In this document: positions 13,952-28,900 of the stretch, one piece after another
Layout: the number at the start of each line of letters is the position of its first letter
Numbering within the stretch: position 1 is the first letter of the stretch
Assembly: GCF_964355755.1 (NCBI RefSeq)
Contig: NC_092671.1
Coordinates: 8,259,001-8,323,000 of the forward strand
Reading direction: 5' to 3'
Origin: Antedon mediterranea
Lineage: Eukaryota > Echinodermata > Crinoidea > Comatulida > Antedonidae
DNA length: 64,000 nt
Position numbers and translations under genes: made by a program
Notes under the pieces: model-generated
Told to the model about the DNA's origin: nothing
What the model saw: only the letters and a program-made list of their open reading frames with translations
The model's database searches: none

Positions 13952-16900
13952 AAGAAAAAAGTTATATTTTACTTTACCTAAATATCAATTTTATAAACGT
14001 TAATTTTATACCTTGCTAAATTGTTACGGTCCATATCTGACCACATTTTTTTTGCCTTTTCTTTATTTATTAAAAACTCACAATTGATTATATCTTCTAA
14101 CTCCGCAGTGAACATTAACCATGGACATTTTTTAACAAGTCCTAGTCTGTGTTTGACTTTTTTTTTATAAACACAGAAAGTTAAAATGGAAAATATTTCA
14201 TTAATTTTGACATCATATTTTCCAAGTAAAATTTTCTCCCATTCTATATTTTGTACAATATTAAGATATCATTTTTTTAATTCAAACAATAGACCCCAGT
14301 AGAAAATGTTCTTTGAAATATGTTGGAAGAATATTCAAAATAAAATTCAATAATGCACAAATTGCTATTTCTGATACTGAATTAAATATTGTAAAATCAT
14401 ATTCTTGATTGATCGATGTATGAATTATTGATTAAGAATTTGAACAATATTATTATTATACAATTTTAATTGACAGAAATCAATCAATCAACAACATGTA
14501 GTTTTGAATAATTTCCTACCAGACAAAAAGAAACAAAAAAGCAGGAACTTATAAATAAGGAAACACTTGAAAAGTCTTCTTAGTTTGATTTCAAAAAGTA
14601 AATAAAAGTCCCAAGTTGAAGGATATGTCTAGCCTCTTATACCTCAAAACATCCCATTAGTACAAATGGATATGCCTGCTTAGAATGGATCAAGGGCCTA
14701 GACATGCTAGAATAGTAGGCTTAGAAAAATCAAAGCAAAAGTGGTAAATTTTAAAGATGTACTGTCCTCCCAAAAACCTGAAAAATAAAGATTTAAAAAA
14801 TCAGACTTTGAATAGGCCTTTTTTAATAAAGTTATTCACTTCTGTAGAAAAAACAAATCAACAAAATAATTATTTCACTTAAAAATTAAGAGAAAAGAAA
14901 CGGTTAATTTTAACCAACCATTGTCTGACAGACATTTTAGGTAGTTTCTGCTTAAAATTACATTTTTTTCAGGAAAATATATATTTTTTTGGATCCAGTT
15001 ATTGGTCAAAGTGAATAACTATTATGTGACATTAAAATGGCATATTCAACAAACAAATCTAAAAAAATCATTTTATAGGGGGACAATATATCTTTAACAT
15101 AACATTAAATTTTTTTCACAATGAGGAAAAATTCAATTCAGAAAGTGTTTGTATAAATATCGGTTTGATAGGCACGCAATCGTACGAGTCATAACGACTG
15201 ACGTCTTTGAAATATTCCGTTTAACATCGCACATTGACAAGTGTCTGTCAGACAACCTGTGAAACGTTGTCCGTTTTGAGAGATGAGCTAACAGATACAA
15301 AATGGAAAGATACGATCATTTTAACTCTGGATTACATCCAACGGTCAATACTGAAAGTTGGGGTCTTTAACAGAAAAATGATATAACCTTTTAAAACTTG
15401 CACTGTACCTCTATTGCGTCACATGAAAATATATACCAAAATTTGTTTTAATCCAATTTTTGTTCAAAGTGAATAACTAAAATATTATGTGACATTAAAA
15501 TGGCCTATTCTATTTATTTAAAATATTCTCTTTCTTCCGGAGATATACAGTAATACATAATTTTACAAATTATATTCTTCATTAACTTAAAATAAATATC
15601 TAAATATGTAAACAGTTTGTTTTTAAGTATGCAATTAAATTTTATATCAAAGAGTAATTTATTGTTTCAAACACTATAAACTTTTTTTGTAAGAATATAA
15701 TAATTCAAATGACTTCTATTAGGGAACACAATAGATCTGGTTTTACAGATAATCATGTCGCAATAGAGATGAAACAAGCTCACAAATGGAATTGGCAATA
15801 AACAAATCATTTTTTTTTTCCTAGGAAGAGAAATCTGAAGTACGAAAACTGATTAGGAAAAGTGGAACACTCAGAATAACCATGCGGTTTTATGAACAGT
15901 TGTTGTAACAATCTCCGTGGACAAGCAGCGTTAACCTACGGTTCCATGTTGTACCACTGGAGCCAGACGAAGTGAAAGTCCCGCTAAATGAATGATGAGC
16001 TTCGTATAAGCTACGGGGAATAGTATGCATGTTTGTTTATATGCGGGTGTTCTGTAGTTTATGTGTCGGAAAGATTAAAAACTATCTATTTAAGTTCCTG
16101 TCTTGGCAAAGCACATACATGATGGAATTATTCACATTGGTTTCTATATCGAATATTATTAATATTCTGACTCATATTGAAATGTTGTTTGGGTTATTTT
16201 TTAAATGTTTTCTGTGATATATACCTCTTGGTAAAATCATGTCATATTTTTTCTAACCTTTATTTTACCACTGTAATTCAATTCAATTCATTTATTATGA
16301 CTCTTTGCACTCTTGAGTGCGCTATTTCAGTTTTTTTAATGTAATGTTTTGATGAAATGAATAATATTCTTAGAAAATACAACAAAGTATAATTTGGTCT
16401 CAAATTATGGAGGTTAAATGATGAGGTACAGTTCAGTGGCCATATTCACCAATCACACTTAAGTGAGATATTTCCCTTAAATATTACGTAATTGTATTCA
16501 CTTAGATAGGAGACTTGTGTTTCTCTTAGCCTAGTGTGATTGGTATTATACAATCTTTAAAATTATAGAATATATCATCTTAAACTAGATACAATCCCGA
16601 TGGTTTCAATACAACATTTATGTCTGGTATGGACGGGAGGAGGGACCTACAGTACAAATAGAGATTCACTGTTTCGAGCCACATGCACAAAGTGAAGCTG
16701 TTCAATCAGCACGAAACTGACGTCATGCATCAGTAACAAACATCATCATGTGATCTCTGCAGCAGATGAACTTAAAAGTGAAATTTTGAAATTTATCCAA
16801 ACAAAAAGTATCATCTTCTAAATAATTTTCTCCCTCTAATGTCATCGATTTCCTACCAACGCAAACATCATCTCTACAGCTGTTTGACAGTAATTTTCCC

Positions 16901-19900
16901 CGAAATATTTCATTTTCGTTTTACCCCCACTTGATTAGCCTCATCACAGGAAGAAACGAGTGAATCTTCACTTCTTGGCTGATGTATTACGTTTTCAAGA
17001 AAACGTCTGCTTTTCTTTATGAATTTCTTAATTTAGAAAATGAACAGAGTATAAAAATAAAGAAAACCCTTGCCTTCTTCAGTAGTTTTAACACCAACAA
17101 GTACATACTATGCTGTCTACATTTACCTTACCTTAAGACAAACTATATTACTCCAACACAAACTGAAGAAATTACAAATGCTTGCAATATGACATTGATG
17201 AAAAGCAAACACAAATCATGTTGATGACATATGAGTGATTTTTACAACAAAACGTTTAAGAAGTAGGATAAAATCTTTTGAATTTAATACCAAATATAAA
17301 ACTAATACTGAACTGAACAGAAGAAAAGAGCTTTAAAACAATGAGATAAAGAAAATGTAAGGACTCACTTAAAATAGGTAGGCATGTCATATATTTACTC
17401 TCATATGGCAAAGTTGCAGGTGAAGACTCAGGGGCATACACAAAACGATTCATGTCCAAAATGGTCTTATTACACAATTAGTTAGAGTTTTGAATTTAAT
17501 GACAAAACCTCGGAAACAATTAACATTTTTATGCAATTTATGTAATTCATGGGATGATATCACAAGAAGTCCATCTAACATTTTTTTATTAACAAATCAT
17601 ATTTAAAAACCTTGGACCATGGAAAAATCTGCCACCAAATTCAAACAGAATTAAAGTATGACGTTGATAGAACAGACAGATAAATGGAAGAGAACTACAA
17701 AGAACGAAAGTTACCGTACATCATGGGACAAAGATGAAATCCAGCTGTGCATTTTTTTATACATTAGTTATTAAGGTTATCTCTTATGATTTGTGATGTC
17801 TCAATTACTTTCAATTTCTTTAAATGCTAAGGTCATAGATAAAAACAGATAGTGATTATTCAATAAATCATAAGTGTTCCTGTTTACAGCCAAAGATGAG
17901 TACAGTATTAAGTAATAATTCTCATATTTGATACATAAAAAAATTACCAAACGGTTAAGAATTAAATCGAATTGTGTACTTGATACGCAAGATGGCTTTG
18001 TAAAACTGTCAATTTAACTTCCTACTTAACTCTACTCTGTTTTTGTTGTTTTGTTTTTGATGTATCTAATATTTTAACACATTTAAATGTCCATTATCTC
18101 TATAGCTAAACATTTTTGGATATAAGTGCAATGAAATTAAATTATCGGTGGACGATTTTCTTTCTGAAGATACCACACATGACCAATTTTTAAGAGGTTA
18201 GTCCGTCATCTTGAAAATCATAATGGTGGCCACTTGCCATGGTCGAAAAAAAATGGAACCAAAGATTTTCTTGTTGGTGCCAAAAATTAACATCAAACGC
18301 CTACAAAATGACACAAGCTCCTGGACTATAATTATAAAATAGGTTAAACATTTATAAATTTTAAATCTGAAGAGATTTAATAATGTATTTCTATTAATAT
18401 TTTCCAAGTACCACAAAAGTTGTTAACAGGCATCCCTCCAGATATTACTGAAAACAATTAATATGAAAATTCAGTTTTATGCATAACATTTAAATATTTT
18501 GTTTAGGAGATGTGCGGCTTTATCTTACCACAAAAATATATGAAATAAAGGCAGGTGTTGGAAATGTAATTTGCATCGGTAATTAACAAGCTAATTAATA
18601 AGATTATCTGCCACGAATTGATAACTATACAGGTGTCAAGTCAGTCAGGTGTCTAATTCAAGCGGGTCTGTGATTGGTTAATTTCTGGTTAACAGGTGGA
18701 CTACCTTGAAAAACTTTCATCATTGGTTAAATTCACTGTCACATACCGAAACATTTACATGGTATTCCACAGGTGACTTTAAGGTACTGATGCTAATATT
18801 AGTATTATCATTTTATGGCTGTATTACAACCCAAGGGAACCTCTTCAGGACCCAACAAAGTGTTCCCTAAAAAAAGGGGCGTCCACTGAATAGAGGTTGG
18901 CCATAGTTTTAAAGCATATATTGCGACCTCATTCATCATTAGGAAAGTGTTCCTTTAGAATGTCCCAAATCAGGAGTGCTGAAAATAAGGCAAACCCCTG
19001 TTAAGGGACACTTTGTAGGAATTCTACTTATTTATCATTCTAACAATCGAATTTTTTTTTAAAGTGAGAAACTTATAGTAAACAAATTTGGTGCGCCAGT
19101 GAACAAAACCGACAATAATACTAAAACGACAATAAAACTAAAACATTTCTAGATTCATTCACATATTTGAATGAAACAATTTTTAAAGGATGTGTATGTA
19201 TCCCATAAGGTCTGAAAATCCATAAATGACGTTTACAAAAAATACTTTTTTCCTAAACAGATTTATTTAACCACATTTGCCAAACTTTAGAGTCAGCGCA
19301 TCATGTATTTGAAAATAAAAATTAGAACAGAAACCCCTCTGGACATTCTGATTATAGAATAAAGTAAGACATAGTTCCAAATTTAATAATATTCTCAGAT
19401 AATTCTGAAAAACATTAAAAGTAAACGTAATGAAAATGGCATTTTATTTCTCTTCTGTAATTGAAAGAGACATATGACTAAAACCCAATTAATAAATTAG
19501 AAAAACATAACATGAATTGAGATAAGATGTTACAAATTAAATTAAATTATGGAGTAACAGAAACTATAAAGGAAAATTTGAAGTGTAGAAAAAGGATATC
19601 AGAAATATTAATATAATAATCTGTATGGGGATTTAAATTTAATATTAATTTCAAAGAACAGATAGCATTAAAGAAGCTAATGAAAACGATCATGAATGTG
19701 CTTTCTAAAAGTAAACCTGCACATCCAAAATGTATCAGGATTTACAATCAAATCTTAAACAGAATTTAATGAAAAGGAATCCAATAAAATGTTTATACAG
19801 TATTTAAAAGTACAGTATATTTAAAAAAATTCTATTATAACATTAAAATATGTTCTTTCAACAAAATTGAAGACACCTGAAACTGTATTACCCAGTACAC

Positions 19901-22900
19901 AAATTAAAATATGAAAATTTTTTATTTATATTATTATTATTATTATATATTAAGCTTTCAAATTAATTTTTGCTAGGAAATTTCCAACATAACATGGAAA
20001 CCAAGATTAGTGAATCTGGGAAGATACAGAGTAGAATATAATTTACTTTCATGTTTTTTAATGTTCATAATCTCTTTTGATATTCTATCCAGAAATGATG
20101 AATTTCCTCAAAACACTTACGGAATTAGTCAATGGAATGCAATTAACTTCACGGCAATCATGTCTTAATGTCTATGATATCATAGTTTCGCTTTTTATAT
20201 TCTGTCGGCTATATAAGTATTTTATATTTTCTTTTTTTTTGATGATTAATTCCTATCAATATGACCATTAGCCCTAAAACCAACACATACTGTATTTAAT
20301 AGCTCAGATTATTTGTCTTAAACGTGTTTAGTTTATACTGTTTTAAGTATTGGATTCCTTTGAAACAGCTTACTGTACCTGTACCTGTACTGTATGCTTC
20401 TAGCATGGGGCCCAAGATATATCTGATTAAATGTGTAAAATGTTTTTTTTTTTTTTTAGTAATACTATGTTTATTAAAAAATATGTTTTTTACCACCCAT
20501 AACTGCATGATAATTAACACACTCATTTCAAATCAATTTTGTAATTTATTGCTTTTAAAAACTATGCTAAGCCTAAATCTGGAAATTCTTTATTATTAAA
20601 GCCTTTGAAAAGTCTGTCATCAGCTTGGCTCTTAGCCTTGGATAATCTATGGTCTATGTATCTTATTGAAGTCAGTTTATCTGTCTAGCTCTATTTCACT
20701 TCCTTTATTGTGCATATATACTCGCAGTAATGTCAGCACTATCTCTCGTACAGCTTCTGTCATGTTCAATCAACAGAAATATAAAAAAACACACAAGTGG
20801 TAATCGTCTAGCATTTTTGCTTAAGAACTAACAAACAAATTTAGTATTACAACTTTTACATATTGCAGAAAAATAATAACATCCCATGATACGTAATCGT
20901 GTGACCTTTTTATAATTGTGACCCAGATAAAAATATTATCACCCAATAGCGATTCAAGAAGTTGCAAGAGAGGTGGCAAAGGAAAACGTAAATGAAATAT
21001 TGAAAGCACAAAAATTTCAATTGCTGGACATATTTTATTATTATAAATTCACTAAAAAAAAAATAGCAATAAAATATATAATGATTATTATAGATTATAG
21101 AATAATAATAGATTAAAATATGGGACAGCACTATAATTATTGAAAAAGCTTTGTTATTATAACTAGAAGTCAACTTTAGAATCTTAAATCATTTTAAAAC
21201 ATGAATTGTATTTCAAATCTCCAAACTAACAAGTTAAGTGATTGCTACTAACAGACAAAACATAAATAAATAACATAACATAAATATTTTAGCTCATGGG
21301 CACTTTAAAGAACCTAGTACATCTTTGAGATGAGTGGGGGGGGGGGGGGGGTGTGGGAGGGGGGGGGGGGGTACCCCGGTGTACTAGTACACACACAGCC
21401 ACTGATCACTAGAGACCAGTCTTTGACTGAAGAGGTTACCCAGTATAATAAATTACAAATTCAAACAAGAATTTCCTAACTGAACTTGGTACATGGTGCC
21501 TTAACCCATCACAGAGTGGTACATAATGTTTGCATATTATAGGTTTCATGTGACCAATTCTTCCTTGCTTTTTGCCAGTCAACAAGGTTAGTAAATTGGA
21601 AACAAAAATGTAAAATGACTATGTTATCAACATCGTTATTACATGGTTTTGTATGTCAAATTTTATAAGCGGCTCTACTCAACACCATGTTTAGGAAAAT
21701 CTTAGTTGTCAACACCTAGTCCCCCTGAGGCGTCTGTTCTAGATTGCCTGTGTCAAGCCTTCCTATGAAAAGCCTCAAAGGGAAGTAAACAAGCATTACA
21801 GTGGGATGATGCCCTCCAGAGGAAGTTGAAACAAGAGCATTAACCAATAGGTCCTGGTGGATGATACAGGTTTAGTGACCTTTTATAACATTAATGACCT
21901 TTTGAACTTTGACATACTGTATTGCATACTCATCTACCATACAGTGTTTATGCAGTAGTTCTTCAGACTAGTGTATGTCTAATATTTTATCTATAGTTTA
22001 TCAATAATAATAATAATAATAAACTAAATTATTAAATCTAAAAAATCAAAAAACTAATCTTTTAATGTTCATTTACTTAAAGTTACATTTCCAGGCAAAA
22101 GTAACAATATTTGCTAAAAATAAAATATTCATAAATAATAATGTATATAAACTTATGAAGTACCGGTAACTAGCTATAACACTCAGTGTAATATTATGAA
22201 ACTACAAAATCACACTGGCTTACTGATCTGTACAATGTACTTCAACACAATGATCATGTTTTAACTTAATTTAATTCTGTGAAAACAAGACTGACCAACA
22301 GAGTTTCACAATCTTATATGCAAATTTTAATCAGGTTTTAATTGTTAAGTAAATGTTAACTCGATTGCTGTCATATTTCGCAGCCATGTATATCTCATTA
22401 CCAGTAACAAGCAGTGAGAATACGAAAAAACATTGGAGATACTTCAGAGCCTGGTCACCAGAGAAAGGTTGCCATAACAAACTTCCTCCAATTCAGTTGA
22501 TGGATGAGTTGCCATGACAACCCGGCCCAACGCCGCAGATGTGTGCAACAAGATACAGCTGTATCATGAATCACTTTAAGGGTATGATTTCAATTTAGAA
22601 AACCTATTAATTGCAAGTATTTAGATGTTTAACAACTCTAAGTGAGTCAGTCAGTCAGGTGCATTTTTACTGCGGCCCGTTCTTAGAAAGGTCTTTTGTT
22701 TAGAATGCCTTGATAATAGAAAGTCCTTAACTGACGTAAAGTGTTTCCAAATAGATTATTGAGTGATGTAAGTCAGAATATTTTGAAACTACTCGGTCAA
22801 TGTTATGCATATTTGTTTCCACAATAATAACTATTATTGTTAAAAAATGGAAAACTATTACTTTAGTATTACTAAAATATTGTAAAAATACAACATAAAA

Positions 22901-25900
22901 ATTCAATTTAATTTATAACACTATACTATAATAGTAATTGAAACTGTAAAATAAAATGTAATGATTTAAATGTTTTTTTTTACATTTTAAATGAATGCTT
23001 TATTTAAATGTTATATGGTAAATTTTATGTTTATAGGAATGTTTGAAAGTGGTGAAAAATTTTACTGTTAGTTTAAAATTAAATTTAAACAAACAAATAG
23101 AAGTACAAACTTTAACTAACAATAAAATCATATGTTAACTTCTCCTAAAACATCGATTTCACTTAAGGAAATGATGTAAAATTAAAGACAGAATAGCATG
23201 TTGTGATTGGCTCATGTGCAGCGTTTGACCGATCAGAAGACCGAAAGCAACCGATACAATGTTCATTCATATTTCCCCCAAAAACTTGAAGCGTGGCCAC
23301 TAGGGGGCGCCTATTCACACCATTAAAAATCACTCTGTCAGTATCAACTTCCATATATTATTGGAGACATATTAAGAGTCTTATTTGAATCAGTGTATAT
23401 TGTAGTACATTACTGTACACTAAAATTTGTAATATAAGCTAAAGGAAAAAATAATTTAATAAAGAGATTACTACCAAATTTATTAATGTACTTAGTATTC
23501 ATTTTTTTTTCAGGATTTCAATAAAAAGTTTAATGGAAATTTAGGCTTTACTGAATATTAATTAAATTTATATAAATATATATATAAACATCACAGGCAC
23601 AGAATAAATTTTAAACAGCCCGGTGATATACTGAAATTTAATTAATTAATTTGAAACGATAAAGATGAGAAAATCTGTGCAAATGAGAAATATATATATA
23701 CATTTTTTCATTTTTCCTGTATTATAATAAATATTAATTTGCAACATTTTCATAATCCATACATACAGTATCCATATCATAAACATTATCTTTTTACACT
23801 ATAATTCATTAAATAGATTATTATAATTATCTAATTATTATTAATAAACTACAAATATTGATAATACCAATTTATGTATTACATATTTGATTTTGATAAA
23901 TTAATTTGTTAATCAGTTAATTTGCTTGATTGAAAAATTGAAGTAAAAAAATGTAGTTAAACTTTATAGACAAAAATTGATTGTATAATTCTATTTATAA
24001 TTTCATTGAGATGTCGGTCTCTGATACAATTTTAAAAGATTCCCCTGAGTCATATATTTCTGAATGAATTAAAATGATTATTAATAATAAATCATCATAA
24101 AAAATGACCTTTAAATCATCACAAAAAATATGAATGACAGGCAATATTGGAAAGGTCAATTCAATAAAATAATAAATTATTTTTTTCTGAAATTTTTTGT
24201 AATTTAAATATTGACGTATGAAACATTTGTAATTTAATAATGTTTATTTTTTACTAAACAATGAATAAAAAACAGATTCAGAGGAATTTCGTTTTAGAGT
24301 TTTGGTTTGAGCATGGACCTATATAAGTTAGACCTCTAATTTATAGGTCCATGGTTTGAGCATGGTTGCGACTTTAAACTGGCATATGATATAATACCAA
24401 GTTACAATTACAGGATGGGTAGAACTATATCATTCTTAGTCTTATTTGAGGTAAGGGAGCAGAGTAGAAACAATGGCGAGTTTAAACCCTGGCACTAAGT
24501 CAGGATTTTTTGTTTTTATTGTTTCTCTGCAGACAAACACATAACATTAACATTGAAAAAAGTTACACTATTTTAAAAAAAGGATTGAAACATAGACCAT
24601 AGGAAGGATGCACAAATGTTAACCACCAACTGTCTTTCGTCTTCGTTTTTTTTTTACTTTGAAAATTTAGGGGTAAAAAGAGTAAGAAGATTAGAAGTTT
24701 AAAGCTGACATTTATCATCATAAATACTTAGTTCCACTTACCTGAGTATTTGACTAACGCTGTCATACAAGCAGTTTAGTACACTAACCAATAGGAGCTC
24801 ATTGTCGGATGACCCACCAATGACATAGAAATACAAGTCCACGTTGCTACGGTAGACACATGTCATACCTTCTAACATGATAATCTCAGCTTCAAGAATA
24901 AAAGAATAACATAAATACATTACCATGTACAGTATATCATTATTCATTTTAATTAAATGACACAATGTTTCATTGAGCCATGTAATAATGGTGACTGAGC
25001 CAGAATTTGAACCAATGATTCATGTATTTGTAAAGCAAGCATGTCAACCACCAAGCCACAGTGCAACAAATCACTATGATTACATAACTAAAATTATATT
25101 CTGTAACATAGATACAATTAATAATAATCATATTGAAATAAAATATTCAAATAGTCAAAACCAATACATTCAATTTTAAATATATTAAAGGATATTTGCA
25201 TAATTGAATAAGATGTAATGACCTATAAAACATATACATATTAATAACTGATTGAGTAATAAATATTAACGGAAATATGTTTAGAATGATTACTTTTTTG
25301 AAATTCCATAAATCAAACTTTATGTGAAAATAAGTGTGATGTGCCCATATAGACATGATGTCATATCACAATCATAGTTGGGCTTTTCACTGCCATATTT
25401 TGGCACATCAAAATTGTTGTTGTCAAACTACTTTGATAGTGTAGACAGAACTTAAAGAGGAACTACTGCTACTGAGATTGTGGCTTAATACAACCCAGAA
25501 ATATTGTTTACGCATTTAGTAGGGTATTTGGTGCTGAATAGGTTTTCCACTCCAGTTCTACGACGTAGAAGAGGAGGATCCCATATGTATGTATGTATGT
25601 ATAATATTTTTAAAAAAATTAAAAAGTGAATGCATTTAAAAGATAGATGCATTTGAAGAGTAGCCAATGTTTTTCACTTGATTGTACAGTATATTTCAAA
25701 ATAATTTCTTAAAATTTCTATTTATTATCTTTTAACCATTATTAAGCTGAATCTCGATCTAGAACTTAGACTAGAATTAAACACACATACTGCATTTACA
25801 ATTTCCATCCAAATAGTAAATAAATAAATAAATAAATAGCAGAAAACTCTAAAAACGTTATTTATTTACAGTAGTAAATTGCTAGACATACCACCCACCA

Positions 25901-28900
25901 GAGTGTTCAAGACCAAGATATGCCGATGGCGTAACATGAATCAGCCATGCATGCAATATGTTTTACCACAAGTTAGTGTTATAATTTGTGGGAGCAAAAA
26001 CTGTGACGGATGGAAAGATAGTAGACAGTGTACAATGATAAGATCAACACAAATTACATAAGCTTAGCATTACTTAAAAAGGATTGGGGTAGACTATACA
26101 GTCTGTGATTGACGATAAGTTTATAATAACTACAAGAAAAAAAACAGAAAATAAAATCAAATTTACTACATGTATATGATGTCTAATATTCAGTATGATA
26201 CAGTGGTTGAATCTTGTGTGCCGATTCACAGTACTGTACCGTATCATAGGCTGATTCTGTGATATATTGTCATAATACAGTGTTGGGGAGAGAGGTGAAT
26301 CTGGGTTGTTAGTAATACAACTTTTTTCCACTCATTACTATTACAGCAGTTAAAAAATACAGTATAATTACTACTAGTAAAATATTCTTCTACAAAAATT
26401 ATTGAATACAAACAAATATTATTGTGATATTAACAGTCTGACGGTAGTTTACACTTTAATCTTATATGTTTCATGATTTGTATTATAAATAATTTTTTAT
26501 TTGAAAATAAATGCATGATTTGGAAGCAGCCCAAACAATTATTTTGTGACATAACACTAACAGTTCTAAAATTCTTGAGTTTAAAAATATATCGTACGTT
26601 AAAAGAAAAAGTGTAATCATTGAATTGATTGATCCACTAGAGATACTAGGTGATACTTGATGATAAAAGTGATATCAATAATTGATTGATTGATGGATGG
26701 ATTAATTACCAATAAACTGAAAGGCTATAAACATCTGTTAAGTCTATCAGTTTATACTTTTATAAACACTATATATCTTTAGGTCTAAAGATTTCCAAGA
26801 ATTCATTACGTTAAATCTAAAATTTTATATTTCAAATCAAAACAACCTGTTATGGTCGTTTGAAATGTATTATTCTTGGAAAACCAAATGGACTATAAAT
26901 TTTAAAAAGGCAATGCTTACATTGAAAATGCAAGGGGTCTGTGGATATATTTAAGTCTGTATATGCTGTGAACAACTCCCTGCTGTGAAGAATTGGAGTG
27001 AGAAAAGAAGAGGATGGAGAGAGAGACAAGGCGAGATGGAATTCTGTTGATTCTTACATGAGGGAAATACAGTAGATAAAGTCAGCAGAAGTAGAATAGC
27101 ATGGTCACTGTGCCTCACGGTAAACTGTGGGGCTCTGGTTCAATACCTTCACTGCTCTTTCTGACAATGGTCAGAATTTTTTGTTTCAAAACAAAAATTG
27201 AAAAAATTAGCTGTAATACTTTAATAACATGTGTTTTTTCTCGAATTCTAAAAAATTCAAAGTTGCCCAGAAAATGGATTGAACTTCTGTATACATAATT
27301 TCATGTATACTTTTACGTATGTTAATTTATATCAGTATAGCCATATAATGCTTTTTCACTCCAGTTGAAAACCGACGGTTTTCCGACGGCATTATTATGT
27401 GCGACATGTGGTATAGATTTTTTACTTACTTAAATTTATTTATTAGAATATTGTTATGTGTTATGATATGCACTTTGTTCTGAAATAAAAGTGAATTGAA
27501 TTGAAATACAAGTTGTGTTTGCAAAACAGAGATATTTAATTAAAATTAACATTTTAAAGGTTTTTTTGTGATGCGGGTGGTCCTTCATTGTCTGCTGTCT
27601 CAAGATGATGTTTTGGTTTTCTTAAACTGGTTTTTTTGTGATGTGGTTGGTATTTCATTGTCTGCTGTCACCTCTACTATAGTTAAACTATGATCTCTAT
27701 GATTCATGCTTATTATGTACTGTTCTTAAAGGGGTTTAGCTTTGTTTGACAACCACCCTAATCATACACTACTACTAATACTACATAATCTTGTACAGTA
27801 CATGTTATAAATTCAGAATGGCAAATAAACAAGTCACCACTGGACACAGCATGAAAAGGACATGTGCGATGAATCATACGCATTGTGGGCTGATGGGGGC
27901 ATTTGGTTTGCTTAACAACCTTCCCAACACCACCCTACTAAACACTACAGAATCTTGTATCTATTGTAATGTTATAGATTTGTTGCAAATAAACAATCCA
28001 CAAGTTACCGCTCAGCACAGCATGATCTTCCACAGCTACTTATAAACTTGAAACGGATAAGTGCGATACACACGCACTATCCCAACGGAGGTATTACGCT
28101 ATCAATGAAAACATATGAACTGTTGAACTAGGCCTAGGCCCTTGTCTCCTGTGGGGGGAACCATAGCTTGCTCCCTGGCACAAGGGACTGCTGTAAGACA
28201 GACAGCTGTAGTCAGACCTGTTGCCAGGAAAGTCTAATCGCCCCATTAACCGTAATATCTTCATGTGCATATGTATCATCTAGATTTCATAAAGTTGATT
28301 ATGATTAAGGACAAGAATTAAATATTGTGATTCATAATGTGCTAAATAAATATTTTTTTAAGTGAAGCTTTTTATGGCTGTTATGATTGACAGCATGGCC
28401 ATCAACATTATGTACAATACAATAAAGAACAAAGATGAAACTCAAATTCACCTATTATATCTTGAAAAAGTTCTACATCTGTGTAATAGAAAAACGTAAA
28501 CATCAAAGAAATATGTCACAGTTTACACAAGTTAGTGGAATTGTGTAAGCATGGGGAACATTCCACAAGGTTAAATACACTATTGAGAATTTAAACTAAA
28601 AAACGACAATACCTGTCGCAATTGATTAACTTAACTAACAAAACCAAATGACTGTTATGTCTGGTACATTTGTGAAAACTCTGGAGGAAGAAATACAATT
28701 TGTATACTGGAAAAAGATAAAGAGAGATTTTAAAGACTGTTTTGGGGAAGACTATGCTCTCTACTGTATGCAGAGTTAATTTTGTCAGAATTGTTTAAGT
28801 TTCTTTTACCTAAGAAGACTGGGAAAAAAACCTCAGACTGAAAAAAAAGACAACTGAATTCAGGAGAAGTGAAGGAAGTCAAGTCACTTTGGTGGGCACG

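Larger units (their letters stand above)
7670..24741 (-). other. COPZ intron 4
   Basis: This 17,072 bp intron lies between exons 4 and 5. Listed contents are SINE-like sequences (about 9500 and 24440), a poly-A tract (13918-13949), a TTAA-flanked MITE (14755-15093) with related debris to about 15540, a palindromic repeat (about 16441-16545), a G-run (about 21336-21372), paired X-box motifs (22468-22521), a CTCF-like site (23297-23310) and a hairpin (24312-24353). The long remaining stretches, such as 10000-13900, 17000-18700 and 19000-21300, are A+T-rich and show nothing I can name. Confidence 0.85.

Noticed and set aside
24312-24353. Hairpin as a microRNA precursor
   Set aside because: The stem is too short and too A+T-rich, with almost no loop, for a typical animal pre-miRNA.
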